Positions 8,772 through 16,905 of a stretch of DNA of 33,874 nt are shown piece after piece. Origin of the DNA: an uncultured Burkholderiales bacterium (GTDB lineage Bacteria > Pseudomonadota > Gammaproteobacteria > Burkholderiales > Burkholderiaceae_C). Where the stretch lies: the NCBI GenBank assembly GCA_903887325.1, contig CAISPG010000045.1, positions 1 through 33,874 of the forward strand, read 5' to 3'. The translations under genes and the position numbers were made by a program. Position 1 is the stretch's first letter, and each line of letters starts with the position of its first letter. Below the pieces are notes generated by a model. That model did not search any database and was not told where the DNA came from. It saw only the letters and a list, made by a program, of their open reading frames with translations.

Positions 8772-10085
8772 TTAAAGTTTGCTTTTGTCTTGAGCCGCCT
8801 TGAGGGCTTGCGTCGCCACATCCTCCAGCCAGCCTAAATCCACCTGGCTGTGGGCTTCGCAAAAAAACCAGGGTTCGCGCGAATCGGGTTCAAGCATCAC
8901 GCCGCGATCTATCAATTCCCAGGCGAACAGGTTGTACAAACGGCTGTCGGTCTTGCGCCAGTCACGGTAAGTTTGCGGGACATCCGGCGTGAAATGAATG
9001 CCCAGCATGGCCGGCGGTCCGGCAAATGCGTGAGCGACACCAGCGCGCGTGAAGACTGCTGACAATATATTTTTAATCCGCGTACCCGCCTCATCCACGG
9101 TTTTCAATGCATCCGTGTTGGCCAGAATATCCAAGGTCGCATGCGCCGCGCTCAAACCCACCAGATTGGCGGTGTAAGTGCCGCCGTGCACCACCGCGCC
9201 CTTGTTCGAGCCTATGACGTCCATCACCGCTGCTCGTCCGCCGAAGGCGGCCACCGGATAGCCATTGCCCATGGCTTTGGCATAAGTAGTGAGGTCGGCG
9301 TAAATGCCGTACAAAGACTGAGCGCCGCCCTTGGCTACGCGAAACCCGGATTTGACCTCGTCGATCAACAACAGAGTGCCGTTTTGATCGCACAAGTCCC
9401 GCAAACGCTGCAACCACGCTTGGCTGGCAGAAATACTGCCTGCGTTGCCGATGATGGGTTCGAGCAGCACACACGCCAGTTGATCTGAACGCTGCTTGAA
9501 TAAATTTTCAAGCGCCTCAAAATCATTCAGACCGATGATGTCGACCAGGTCTCTGGCCTTGGCGGGAATGCCTGCACCAAAGGGAATCACCGCAGGCGCG
9601 TGTGTGTCAGAGGCCTGCCAGTTTTCAATATCGGATTTCCACATCAATTCGTCGTACAAACCGTGAAAACTGCCTTCTACCAGCGCAATGCGGTCGCGCT
9701 TGGTGAAACCTCTGGCAGTGCGTACCGCACCCATCACCGCCTCGGTACCTGAATTGGCAAAACGCATTTTGTCTATATGCGGGCACATGGCCTTGATTTG
9801 CTTGACCACTTCAATGTCCAGCTCCGTAGCAAATCCAGTCAACGTGCCGGACTGCTTGATTTGGCGAATGACTGCGTCATCGACGCGCGCGTCCTGGTAA
9901 CCCAGAATGACCGGGCCGTAGCCCAGGCGGAAATCCACATAGGTTTTGCCGTCGCTGTCGGTCAAGCGGCAACCACTGGCGGTTTGAATAAACATGGTGC
10001 GATCGTCGCCCCAATAACGGTAGTTTTCTGCCACACCTTGCGGCATGTGCAAATGCGCTTCAGTCATCAGTTGCTGCTGCTTCAT
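8772..10085 (-). CDS. class III PLP-dependent aminotransferase, glutamate-1-semialdehyde aminomutase-like
   Basis: This 437-residue fold-type I PLP enzyme is closest in style to glutamate-1-semialdehyde aminomutases. Phosphate binding is at NSGTEAVMGAVR (about 111-122). The PLP ring contact is SFHGLYDE near 139. The cofactor Asp lies in LLLIDEVKSGFR (Asp242), and the Schiff-base Lys270 is in TYAKAMGNGYP. True HemL usually reads GKVIGGGLPVGAFGG at the Lys region, and the different text here argues against a haem role. It starts two bases after the stop of the dehydrogenase-like gene, so the two are coupled. Substrate is unknown; a semialdehyde or beta-amino acid is plausible from the neighbour. 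Confidence 0.85.
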   Translation of the reverse strand: MKQQQLMTEAHLHMPQGVAENYRYWGDDRTMFIQTASGCRLTDSDGKTYVDFRLGYGPVILGYQDARVDDAVIRQIKQSGTLTGFATELDIEVVKQIKAMCPHIDKMRFANSGTEAVMGAVRTARGFTKRDRIALVEGSFHGLYDELMWKSDIENWQASDTHAPAVIPFGAGIPAKARDLVDIIGLNDFEALENLFKQRSDQLACVLLEPIIGNAGSISASQAWLQRLRDLCDQNGTLLLIDEVKSGFRVAKGGAQSLYGIYADLTTYAKAMGNGYPVAAFGGRAAVMDVIGSNKGAVVHGGTYTANLVGLSAAHATLDILANTDALKTVDEAGTRIKNILSAVFTRAGVAHAFAGPPAMLGIHFTPDVPQTYRDWRKTDSRLYNLFAWELIDRGVMLEPDSREPWFFCEAHSQVDLGWLEDVATQALKAAQDKSKL

Positions 10086-10087
10086 GG

Positions 10088-11002
10088 CTAACTCTTTTGG
10101 TCAGCAACCGGTCTGAGGTAATGACCGACCTGGTCTTCCAGCAACTTAACCACATGCAACTCCGCTGCGTCAGCGCCGTAAACAGATTTGGCTTTTTCAA
10201 ACAAAGCCAAAGCGTGCGCGCCCATGGGCAGGCTATAGCCCTGCAGATGCGCTATGTCATTGATCAAGACCAAATCTTTGCAACACAAGGCCAGTGAAAA
10301 ACTCGGGTCGTAATGTCCGGCAAAGATAGAAGGCACGTCGTGTTCTGCCACCCAGCTGTTACCGGCGCTGGACTTGATCGCTTCCCACACCGTGTTCAAT
10401 GGAATGTCTGCTTTGGCACCCAGCATCAAAGCTTCGCCAATCGTGGCCGCACTGACAAACCACAAAAGATTGGTAAGCAATTTCACCGTGGCACCGTTGC
10501 CGACTTTGCCGACATGAAATATTTTTTCGCCTATGACATCGAAAATCGGCTTGTGCTTTTCAAATGCAGCCAATGAACCGCCGACAAAAATAGACAACTT
10601 ACCAAGCGCAGCAAAATCCACCGCATTCGTCACCGGCGCTTCCAGATAGTCAATTTGTTTTTGGCTTGACACATCGACCAATTGCTTGATCAGTTCTACC
10701 GAGCTGGTGGTGGAGTCAATCACAGTGGTGCCGGACTTTAAATGCGCCAGCACACCGTCGTCACCCAACATGACCTGCGCGACCTGCGGCGGACCGGGCA
10801 ATGAAACCATGACGACTTCAGCCTGTTGCACCGCCGACTGCAAGCTGTCCGCCACTTGCGCGCCTGCGGCCTGCAAGTTGCGGGTTTTGCTTGGGTCGAG
10901 ATCAAACACGGTCACGCCGTAGCCTGCCTTGATGAGGTTTAACGCCATGGGATTGCCCATATTGCCTACGCCGATGAAAGCCAATGCAGGTTTGCTGCTC
11001 AT
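10088..11002 (-). CDS. NAD(P)-dependent beta-hydroxyacid dehydrogenase family protein
   Basis: This 304-residue protein belongs to the 3-hydroxyisobutyrate / tartronate-semialdehyde reductase family. The Rossmann dinucleotide loop FIGVGNMGNPMALNLIKAG covers about residues 9-27. The Asp after the second strand (VFDLDPSK) suggests NAD preference. The catalytic Lys174 and partner Asn178 are in GNGATVKLLTNLLW. The usual substrate motif DAPVSGG is altered to EAPVTNAVDF (121-130), so the ligand probably differs from 3-hydroxyisobutyrate. The start overlaps the methyltransferase stop as ATGA, and the aminotransferase follows after two bases. The three genes are likely one transcript. Confidence 0.85.
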   Translation of the reverse strand: MSSKPALAFIGVGNMGNPMALNLIKAGYGVTVFDLDPSKTRNLQAAGAQVADSLQSAVQQAEVVMVSLPGPPQVAQVMLGDDGVLAHLKSGTTVIDSTTSSVELIKQLVDVSSQKQIDYLEAPVTNAVDFAALGKLSIFVGGSLAAFEKHKPIFDVIGEKIFHVGKVGNGATVKLLTNLLWFVSAATIGEALMLGAKADIPLNTVWEAIKSSAGNSWVAEHDVPSIFAGHYDPSFSLALCCKDLVLINDIAHLQGYSLPMGAHALALFEKAKSVYGADAAELHVVKLLEDQVGHYLRPVADQKS

Positions 11003-11709
11003 GCTTTCACAAAGCTCTGAAATTGCGGCAAGACCTGCGACCCCGGCTGGTGCTTGAAGCCGAATGAACCAAGCAAATCCAGCGCCTCGGCAAACGAATA
11101 GGTTCTGTAATCTATGCGCTGCGCCATCAGTTGCTCTTCACCGTCGTGCAAAAAATAATGCTTGGTGAACCCGTGCTCTATCGGCTGTATGGTTTGCGAA
11201 TACACATAGCCGTTGGTGATCGGACTTTGGTAATCCCGGTGCGGCCCTTGCACGCCGAGTAACAAACGGCCTTTGGACTGCACATGACCGGCCACCTTGG
11301 ACAAACCATCGAGATTCGACTGCGCATCGTAGATATGGCTGACCAGAAACGGTTCGTTGACACCATCCATCACAAAGTACCAGACCCCGCCGTAGGAAAA
11401 CGCCAGATCGTATTGCTTGCGCAATGACAGCGCGGTCACATTTTGATGCTCGAGTTGCACATGGCCGAATTTATCCAGACGCTTTTTGGCAATGGCCAAC
11501 ATGGCTTCGGTCAAGTCAAAGCCGGTGATAGCAATGTCTTTTTTTCTGCCGGCCAGTTCTTCGAGTATCAAGCCGGTGCCGCAACCGATTTCAAGTACCT
11601 GGTGAAAGTCACCGCTGGCAAGCAGTTCATTAACTATTTTTTGATAGTCGTAATAGCCGGATGTCATGATTAGGTAATAATAACCCGACATATTCGTGTA
11701 ATCGCCCAT
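10999..11709 (-). CDS. class I SAM-dependent methyltransferase
   Basis: This is a 236-residue Rossmann-fold methyltransferase. Motif I is VLEIGCGTGLILEEL, followed by the acidic ribose-binding position in ITGFDLTEAML. The later LAFSYGGVWYFV stands in the motif IV region. The upstream ATG at 11751 has no ribosome site, whereas the ATG at 11709 follows GAGGAAAACA at good spacing, so 11709 is chosen. An aromatic N-terminus (SGYYYLIMTSGYYDYQK) probably forms a lid over the substrate. It heads the cassette with the dehydrogenase-like and aminotransferase genes, and the methyl acceptor is unknown. A codon-level shift relative to neighbours was not obvious by eye. Confidence 0.8.
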   Translation of the reverse strand: MGDYTNMSGYYYLIMTSGYYDYQKIVNELLASGDFHQVLEIGCGTGLILEELAGRKKDIAITGFDLTEAMLAIAKKRLDKFGHVQLEHQNVTALSLRKQYDLAFSYGGVWYFVMDGVNEPFLVSHIYDAQSNLDGLSKVAGHVQSKGRLLLGVQGPHRDYQSPITNGYVYSQTIQPIEHGFTKHYFLHDGEEQLMAQRIDYRTYSFAEALDLLGSFGFKHQPGSQVLPQFQSFVKA

Positions 11710-11826
11710 TGTTTTCCTCGAATTGAATACATATTCCGAGTAACCGGTCATTCAAAAAACTAAACCGATACTTTTGACCAGGCATATCAGCATGTCATAG
11801 CGCCGGGACTTGGCGCATAATTTCCC

Positions 11827-12252
11827 ATGGACAAACCAATCTCATGCACTTACTGCTCGCTGGCCCCGGCCCGCATCGTTGACGAAAGCGCTTTGTCAAT
11901 TGCCTTCAACGATGTCTTCCCTGTCTCGCCGGGTCACACTCTCATCATTCCGCGCAGGCATACTGCCTCGTTTTTCGATTTAACCAATCAGGAACGCGAA
12001 GACATGATGGCCTTGATGATGCGTGTGAAAAACAAGCTTCAAACTGAATTCAATCCGCAAGGATTCAATATCGGCGTCAACGAAGGTTTTTCCGCAGGTC
12101 AGACCGTGATGCACACCAATATGCATCTGATTCCCCGCTTCAAGGGCGATGTGCCAGACCCGCGCGGCGGCATACGCTGGCTGTTCCCGGACAAAGCGGT
12201 TTTCTGGGACAAGAAAGCCGAAATTCCTGATGCTGGCAATGCCAAACCCTGA
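11827..12252 (+). CDS. HIT family protein with Asn in the middle triad position
   Basis: This 141-residue histidine-triad-family protein has an N-terminal CxxC (Cys7, Cys10) that may bind zinc. It carries the family segments VFPVSPGHTLIIPRRH and GFNIGVNEGFSAGQ. The triad, normally His-x-His-x-His, reads H96-T-N98-M-H100 before LIPRFKGDVPDPRGG. In active members the middle His is the nucleophile that takes the nucleotidyl group, so Asn98 (codon AAT at 12118-12120) should prevent ordinary hydrolase chemistry. It may bind nucleotides without hydrolysis, or represent a subfamily with other chemistry. It is divergent from the methyltransferase and followed by a lipoprotein gene. Confidence 0.88.
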   Translation: MDKPISCTYCSLAPARIVDESALSIAFNDVFPVSPGHTLIIPRRHTASFFDLTNQEREDMMALMMRVKNKLQTEFNPQGFNIGVNEGFSAGQTVMHTNMHLIPRFKGDVPDPRGGIRWLFPDKAVFWDKKAEIPDAGNAKP

Positions 12253-12272
12253 AACTTGAAAACGCTGACACC

Positions 12273-12626
12273 ATGAAAAAAACCTTTTCTATCGCTGCCT
12301 CATTGCTCACTTTCGCCACCGCTGGCTTGTTCCTGCACGGCTGTACCCAAGAGCAGCAAAACAAAATCGGGCGCGGTATCCAAAACTGGACCGGCACCGA
12401 CGGTGTGCTGGAAATTTATGCAGGCGACAAACTGGTACGGCGGTTTTTAAAAGTCGACAAGCTGAGCACGGCTTTGGGCACCGACGACGGCAAACCGCGC
12501 GAATACCGTTACGGCTACGGCTACCTAGATGAAAACCTGAACATGCAAGTCGACCCGAATGAAAAAAAGGTTTACTTCGAAATCAGCAATTATTCAAACA
12601 TCGTCTTTTTTGAAAACCCGCACTGA
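12273..12626 (+). CDS. small putative lipoprotein of unknown function
   Basis: This 117-residue product has a signal peptide of the lipoprotein type: MKKTF positive start, a hydrophobic stretch, and a lipobox LHGC with the acylation Cys24. The mature part begins TQEQQNKIG. Gln at +3 suggests outer-membrane retention. The rest is short, polar and beta-rich (EYRYGYGYLDENLNMQVD, KVYFEISNYSNIVFF), with no family I can name. It lies 20 bases after the HIT gene and abuts the convergent crotonase gene with no gap between the two stop codons. Confidence 0.75.
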   Translation: MKKTFSIAASLLTFATAGLFLHGCTQEQQNKIGRGIQNWTGTDGVLEIYAGDKLVRRFLKVDKLSTALGTDDGKPREYRYGYGYLDENLNMQVDPNEKKVYFEISNYSNIVFFENPH

Positions 12627-13421
12627 TCAGTCCTTTGGGCTCCAGGATGGTTTGCGCTTGTCCAGAAAAGCCTGAAAGCCTTCCTGCGCCGTGTCATCCA
12701 TCATGTTGCAAGCCATGGTCTGACCGGCCAATTGGTAGGCGGCCGAGATGCCCATTTCCAGTTGCTTGTAAAAAAGCGCTTTGCCCATTCTCACGGCAGG
12801 TTCGGGTTTGGCGCTGATCTTTAAGCACAGCTTCAACACAGTATCTTCAAGTTGCTCCAAAGGCACGCTGTGGTTGATCAAGCCGCGTTCAACCGCCAGC
12901 GGCGCATCGATAAAGTCACCGGTCAACAGCATTTCCATGGCCTGCTTGCGGTGCATATTGCGGCTCAAACCCACGCCCGGGGTCGAACAAAACAAACCGT
13001 AATTGATGCCGGATACAGCAAACTTAGCGCTGTCGGCGGCGACAGCCAGGTCGCACATGCTGACCAACTGGCAACCGGCAGCCGTGGCAATCCCTTGCAC
13101 TTGGGCCACCACCGGTTGCGGCAACTGCTGAATCTGCATCATCACTTTGGAACACAAGGCAAACAGCTCGGTGTAATAAGCCTGATCGGGGTGACTGCGC
13201 ATTTCACGCAAATCGTGACCGGCGGAAAACGCCTTGCCCTGGGCCGCCAGTATCACCACACGGCAACCGGCCTCGGCGCTGATGCCGGTCAAGGCCGCTT
13301 GCAAAGATTGCAGCATCTCTGTCGACAAGGCATTGAAGCTATCGGGTTTGTTCAACACCAGACGCACTATGCCCGGCGTCGGGTTTTCGGTGATCACCAT
13401 AGGTTGGGCATGTGCTTGCAT
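12627..13421 (-). CDS. enoyl-CoA hydratase/isomerase-like protein (ECHDC3-type)
   Basis: This 264-residue crotonase-fold protein has an AFSAGHDLREM oxyanion loop (about 65-74) and QGIATAAGCQLVSMCDLAVAAD (from about 109). Both catalytic glutamates of classical enoyl-CoA hydratases are replaced: Gln118 stands at the first position and Gly138 at the second (AKFAVSGINYG). The FCSTPGVGLSR segment resembles the ECHDC3-like subgroup, whose reaction is not settled. CoA binding is likely, but hydration by the standard mechanism is not. A longer frame reaches 13493, but ATG 13421 is preceded by AAGGAGA at ideal spacing. It is divergent from aat across 52 bases. Confidence 0.85.
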   Translation of the reverse strand: MQAHAQPMVITENPTPGIVRLVLNKPDSFNALSTEMLQSLQAALTGISAEAGCRVVILAAQGKAFSAGHDLREMRSHPDQAYYTELFALCSKVMMQIQQLPQPVVAQVQGIATAAGCQLVSMCDLAVAADSAKFAVSGINYGLFCSTPGVGLSRNMHRKQAMEMLLTGDFIDAPLAVERGLINHSVPLEQLEDTVLKLCLKISAKPEPAVRMGKALFYKQLEMGISAAYQLAGQTMACNMMDDTAQEGFQAFLDKRKPSWSPKD

Positions 13422-13473
13422 GGTGTATCTTCTCCTTGAATGGATATCTGTTGATGAAATTAGCTCTATTGTG

Positions 13474-14223
13474 ATGCAACAACCCCCGGTCATTCAGTTG
13501 TCTGTCTCCGACCCTTTGCCCGCACCTGAACTGGCCTGGGGCAAACACACGGTAGCGCCCGGACTGCTGGCCATAGGCGGTGGTCTGGCCTTGCCGCGCC
13601 TGTTGCAAGCCTACGGCCAGGGTTGTTTTCCCTGGTACAGCGACGGTCAGCCGGTGATGTGGTGGTGTACTGATCCGCGCATGGTGTTGCCTTGTGATGA
13701 ATTCAAACTGCACCGCTCATTGCGCAAAATCCTGTTGCACATGCTGGCCGAGGGTTCGCTGCAAATCCGCATGAACCATGATTTTGAAGCGGTGATAAAT
13801 CACTGTGCGCGTTCGCCGCGCCCGGGTCAGTCAGGCACCTGGATAGTCAAGGACATGGTGCAAGCCTATGTGCAACTGCACCGCGCGGGCTATGCACACA
13901 GCGTGGAAGCCTGGGTCAATGGCCGCCTGACCGGCGGTCTGTACTGCATTGCGCTGGGACGCGCGGTGTTCGGCGAGTCCATGTTCAGTTTGCAGAGCAA
14001 CGGCTCCAAACTGGCGCTGGCCGCGCTCATCAGCTTTTGCAAAGCGCATCAGGTGAAGTGGGTGGATTGCCAGCAGAAAACCTCGCATCTGGCCAGCCTG
14101 GGCGCCCGCGAAATCAGCCGCCGGGACTTTCTGGAGTCCTTGGCTCAGGCAAAGACCCTGACGCCCATGCAGTGGGAATACCAGCCTATATACTGGGATC
14201 AGATACTGAATCAAAGCAGCTGA
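13474..14223 (+). CDS. aat: leucyl/phenylalanyl-tRNA-protein transferase
   Basis: Aat moves Leu or Phe from aminoacyl-tRNA to N-terminal Lys or Arg of proteins, creating N-degrons read by ClpS/ClpAP. The 249-residue product shows the family hallmarks: [22 protein letters not shown] with DPRMVL after it, [36 protein letters not shown], and [16 protein letters not shown]. The open frame runs much further upstream, opposite the crotonase gene, but homology starts just after ATG 13474, which is therefore used. No strong ribosome site is seen. bpt follows two bases after the stop. Confidence 0.95.
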   Translation: MQQPPVIQLSVSDPLPAPELAWGKHTVAPGLLAIGGGLALPRLLQAYGQGCFPWYSDGQPVMWWCTDPRMVLPCDEFKLHRSLRKILLHMLAEGSLQIRMNHDFEAVINHCARSPRPGQSGTWIVKDMVQAYVQLHRAGYAHSVEAWVNGRLTGGLYCIALGRAVFGESMFSLQSNGSKLALAALISFCKAHQVKWVDCQQKTSHLASLGAREISRRDFLESLAQAKTLTPMQWEYQPIYWDQILNQSS

Positions 14224-14225
14224 AC

Positions 14226-14963
14226 GTGACCCACCTCAAGGATTTACCGCTTCAATCTTTGCAGTTTTACGCCACTGCGCCCTACCCTTGCAGTTACCTG
14301 GACGACAGGCAAGCCAGGTCACAGGTCGCCACCCCCAGCCACCTGATTCACAACGACACTTATTCAGAACTGGTAGCCAAAGGCTTTAGACGCAGCGGTT
14401 TGTTCACTTACCGGCCGTATTGCGACGGCTGCCGGGCTTGCGTGCCATTGCGCATAGTGGCTGAACAGTTTCAGCCCAACCGCAGCCAGCGCCGTACTCA
14501 AAAACAACATGCGGCACTGACCGCGCAGATTTGCGAATTGACCTATGTGCCCGAGCATTACGACTTGTACTTGCAATACCAGACCGGCAGACACGCAGGC
14601 GGCGGCATGGACCAGGACAGCGTCGAGCAATACACCCAGTTTCTGCTGCAAAGCCGGGTCAATTCGCGCCTGGTGGAATTCCGCGACCCGCCCTTGCAGG
14701 ACGGCAGCCCCGGCACATTGCGCATGGTCTCCATTCTGGATGTGCTGAATGACGGTTTGTCTGCGGTGTATACGTTTTTTGACCCGCTTGCCCGATCGGG
14801 CCTGGGTACTTTTTGCGTGCTCTGGCAAATCGATCAGGCGCGCAGACTCGGCCTGCCCTATGTTTACCTCGGCTATTGGATAGCGCAAAGTCCCAAAATG
14901 GATTACAAGGCCTTGTTCAACCCGCACCAATTGCTGATCGATGGCCAGTGGCGTGAAGCCTGA
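14226..14963 (+). CDS. bpt: aspartate/glutamate leucyltransferase (arginyltransferase-like)
   Basis: Bpt transfers Leu from Leu-tRNA to N-terminal Asp or Glu, the acidic branch of the bacterial N-degron pathway. The product is 245 residues from a GTG start two bases after the aat stop. There is no ATG before the first conserved block. The N-terminal cysteine-rich element [16 protein letters not shown] (Cys66, 69, 72) is characteristic. The C-terminal half has the GNAT-like transferase fold with [16 protein letters not shown] and YVYLGYWI. Its place directly after aat means the two N-degron enzymes are co-transcribed. Confidence 0.93.
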   Translation: MTHLKDLPLQSLQFYATAPYPCSYLDDRQARSQVATPSHLIHNDTYSELVAKGFRRSGLFTYRPYCDGCRACVPLRIVAEQFQPNRSQRRTQKQHAALTAQICELTYVPEHYDLYLQYQTGRHAGGGMDQDSVEQYTQFLLQSRVNSRLVEFRDPPLQDGSPGTLRMVSILDVLNDGLSAVYTFFDPLARSGLGTFCVLWQIDQARRLGLPYVYLGYWIAQSPKMDYKALFNPHQLLIDGQWREA

Positions 14964-14987
14964 AGCTGTGGGGCTTAAAATCCCGTC

Positions 14988-15767
14988 ATGCGAAATTCCG
15001 ATGACGATATAACTCGCACCCCTTCCATACAAGTATTGGAGCGGATGTTCACTTTGATGAATGAGCTGGCAGCCAGAGAAGGCACAACCACGCTCAAAGA
15101 CATCAGCGAAAAGACCGGGCTGCACCCCTCGACAGCCCACCGTATTTTGAACGACCTGGTCAGTGGCCGCTTTGTCGACAGACCGGAACCGGGCCACTAC
15201 CGCCTGGGCATGCGCTTGCTGGAGTTGGGCAACTTCGTCAAAGCCCGTCTGAATGTGCGCGACGCCGCGCTCAAACCCATGCGCGAATTGCATCAAATGA
15301 TTCAGCAACCGGTGAACCTGAGCGTGCGCCAGGCCGACGAAATCGTTTATGTTGAACGCGCCTACAGCGAGCGCTCCGGCATGCAAGTGGTACGCGCCAT
15401 AGGCGGGCGGGCCCCGCTGCACCTGACCTCGGTGGGCAAATTATTTCTGGCGGCTGATGAGGCTGCACGTGTGCGCGCCTATGCGACCAAAACCGGTTTG
15501 AGCGGCCATACCCGCAACAGCATCACGCAATTAGCCGCTTTGGAAAAGGAACTGGCTAAAGTGCGCCAAAACGGTTTTGCCAGAGATAACGAAGAACTTG
15601 AACTCGGGGTACGTTGCATGGCCGCCGGTATTTACGACGACCAGTCCAAGCTGATTGCAGGCTTGTCTATTTCAGCACCGGCTGACCGGCTGGACGAAGG
15701 CTGGCTGGCCAAACTTCAAGCCACCGCCAGTCATATATCGATCTCACTGGGCTTCTGGGCAGAATGA
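14988..15767 (+). CDS. IclR family transcriptional regulator
   Basis: This 259-residue regulator has an N-terminal winged HTH (about 12-75: SIQVLERMFTLMNEL, TLKDISEKTGLHPSTAHRIL, YRLGMRLLELG). It is followed by the IclR effector domain of GAF-like fold (about 90-258), with VERAYSERSGMQV, LHLTSVGKLFLA, FARDNEELELGVRCMAAGIYD and GLSISAPADRL. The family binds small organic acids or aromatics and usually controls a nearby catabolic operon. No catabolic genes adjoin it here: bpt lies 24 bases upstream and pbpG is convergent. It may therefore act elsewhere, and the ligand is unknown. Confidence 0.93.
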   Translation: MRNSDDDITRTPSIQVLERMFTLMNELAAREGTTTLKDISEKTGLHPSTAHRILNDLVSGRFVDRPEPGHYRLGMRLLELGNFVKARLNVRDAALKPMRELHQMIQQPVNLSVRQADEIVYVERAYSERSGMQVVRAIGGRAPLHLTSVGKLFLAADEAARVRAYATKTGLSGHTRNSITQLAALEKELAKVRQNGFARDNEELELGVRCMAAGIYDDQSKLIAGLSISAPADRLDEGWLAKLQATASHISISLGFWAE

Positions 15768-15778
15768 CAAGCCGTCTG

Positions 15779-15794
15779 CCGCTGTCAGCGGTTT
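15779..15794. terminator. short hairpin between convergent IclR and pbpG genes
   Basis: CCGCT at 15779-15783 pairs with AGCGG at 15787-15791 around a 3-base loop, followed by TTT on +. It sits in the 26-base gap between two convergent stop codons. The stem is short and the T run weak, so termination is plausible but unproven. Confidence 0.35.
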
Positions 15795-16768
15795 CAGGTT
15801 TGCGGCTGCACTGCCGGGTGACGCAGTTCTACCCAGCGGCGCACGCGTTCTGCGTCTGCAATGCGACTGAATTTACCGGCTGAATCCAAAAACACCATGA
15901 CCAGTTTGCGACCGGCGATTTTGGCTTGCATGACCAGGCATTGACCGGCTTCAGAGATATAGCCGGTTTTTTGCAAATCTATGCTCCATTGCGGGTTGGT
16001 CACCAGGCGGTTGGTCGACTTGTATTTCAAGGTGTGGTTTCCGACTTCGACTGCTGTGCCGCCGGAGGTGGTCAATTCGCGCAAGATGGGGTCGTTGGCC
16101 GCATAAGCGACCAGCGTTGCCAGGTCTTTGGCAGAAGACTGGTTTTTGCTGGACAAGCCGGTAGGTTCGGCGTAGTTGGTGTCGCCCATGCCCAGTTGTT
16201 TGGCCTTGTTGTTCATCTGGCTGATGAATGCGGTCAAGCCTTGCGGGAAGGTACGGCCTAGTGCGTGAGCAGCGCGGTTTTCGCTGGACATGAGAGCCAA
16301 GTGCAGCAATTCGCCGCGTGTCAATGTGGTGCCCGGGCGCAAACGCGAACTGCTGCCTTTTTCCATGTCCACGTCTTCGCTGGTGATGGTGATGGGTTCG
16401 TCCATGGTGAGATTGGATTCGCGAATCACCAAACCTGTCATCAGCTTGGTGATGGAGGCAATGGGAAGAATGGCGTTGTCATTTTTGCTGAGCAAGACTT
16501 CTTGTGTGTCCTGGTCGATGACATAGGCGACGCTGGATTTGAGTGACAACTCGTCGCTGCTGCCGTGCAGACCGGCGATCTTGCCGAAAGAAGGACGGGC
16601 CGGTGCTTCAGCGCGGACGCGCAGCTTGGCCTTTTTGCGGCCGGTTGTCATTTTGACTGCCGACTTTTTGCCTGCCACTGTATGCGGGCGGGCGAAAGAA
16701 GCGGTTGAAAACAGCGCCAGGCTCAAAGCCGTGGCAGCAACAATCAGGTAGGGGCGAAAAATTTTCAA
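15794..16768 (-). CDS. pbpG: D-alanyl-D-alanine endopeptidase (PBP7/8 type)
   Basis: This 324-residue serine peptidase of the S11 family acts on peptidoglycan in the periplasm. A Sec signal peptide covers about residues 1-26 (hydrophobic IVAATALSLALFSTASFA), then a basic, probably disordered stretch (to about 60). All three penicillin-binding motifs are present: SxxK as Ser105-I-T-Lys108, SxN as Ser162-E-Asn164, and KTG at 267-269. The absence of a C-terminal amphipathic anchor beyond the domain favours the PBP7 endopeptidase type over DacA/DacC carboxypeptidases. It lies downstream of leuA, separated by about 137 bases, so it probably has its own promoter. Confidence 0.9.
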   Translation of the reverse strand: MKIFRPYLIVAATALSLALFSTASFARPHTVAGKKSAVKMTTGRKKAKLRVRAEAPARPSFGKIAGLHGSSDELSLKSSVAYVIDQDTQEVLLSKNDNAILPIASITKLMTGLVIRESNLTMDEPITITSEDVDMEKGSSSRLRPGTTLTRGELLHLALMSSENRAAHALGRTFPQGLTAFISQMNNKAKQLGMGDTNYAEPTGLSSKNQSSAKDLATLVAYAANDPILRELTTSGGTAVEVGNHTLKYKSTNRLVTNPQWSIDLQKTGYISEAGQCLVMQAKIAGRKLVMVFLDSAGKFSRIADAERVRRWVELRHPAVQPQT

Positions 16769-16878
16769 AAGACTGTCCTTGTCCGGTGTAAGAACCGATT
16801 CACCCGAGTTTAAGCCTATTTGAAAAATCTGGCAATATCAAAGACTTGCATGTCATTTTTAAAGCACTCAGGGTTTTC

Positions 16879-16900
16879 AATGAATCAAAAGGGATTCATT
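16879..16900. repeat. inverted repeat just after leuA
   Basis: AATGAATC at 16879-16886 and GATTCATT at 16893-16900 form a perfect 8-bp stem with a 6-base loop, 5 bases past the leuA stop. It could slow or stabilise the leuA transcript end. No U run follows on either strand in the right place, so it is listed as a repeat and not as a terminator. Confidence 0.4.
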
Positions 16901-16905
16901 TTGAC

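Noticed and set aside
8772-10085. Naming the aminotransferase hemL
   Set aside because: The PLP-lysine region differs from authentic glutamate-1-semialdehyde aminomutase, and the neighbours are not haem genes.
11752-11826. Promoter for the HIT gene (TTGACC near 11772)
   Set aside because: No matching -10 at 16-18 bases; the CATAAT just before the start is too close to the ATG to serve.
16879-16900. Intrinsic terminator for leuA
   Set aside because: The 8-bp stem is perfect but AT-rich, and no U run follows on the minus strand, so it is kept only as an inverted repeat.
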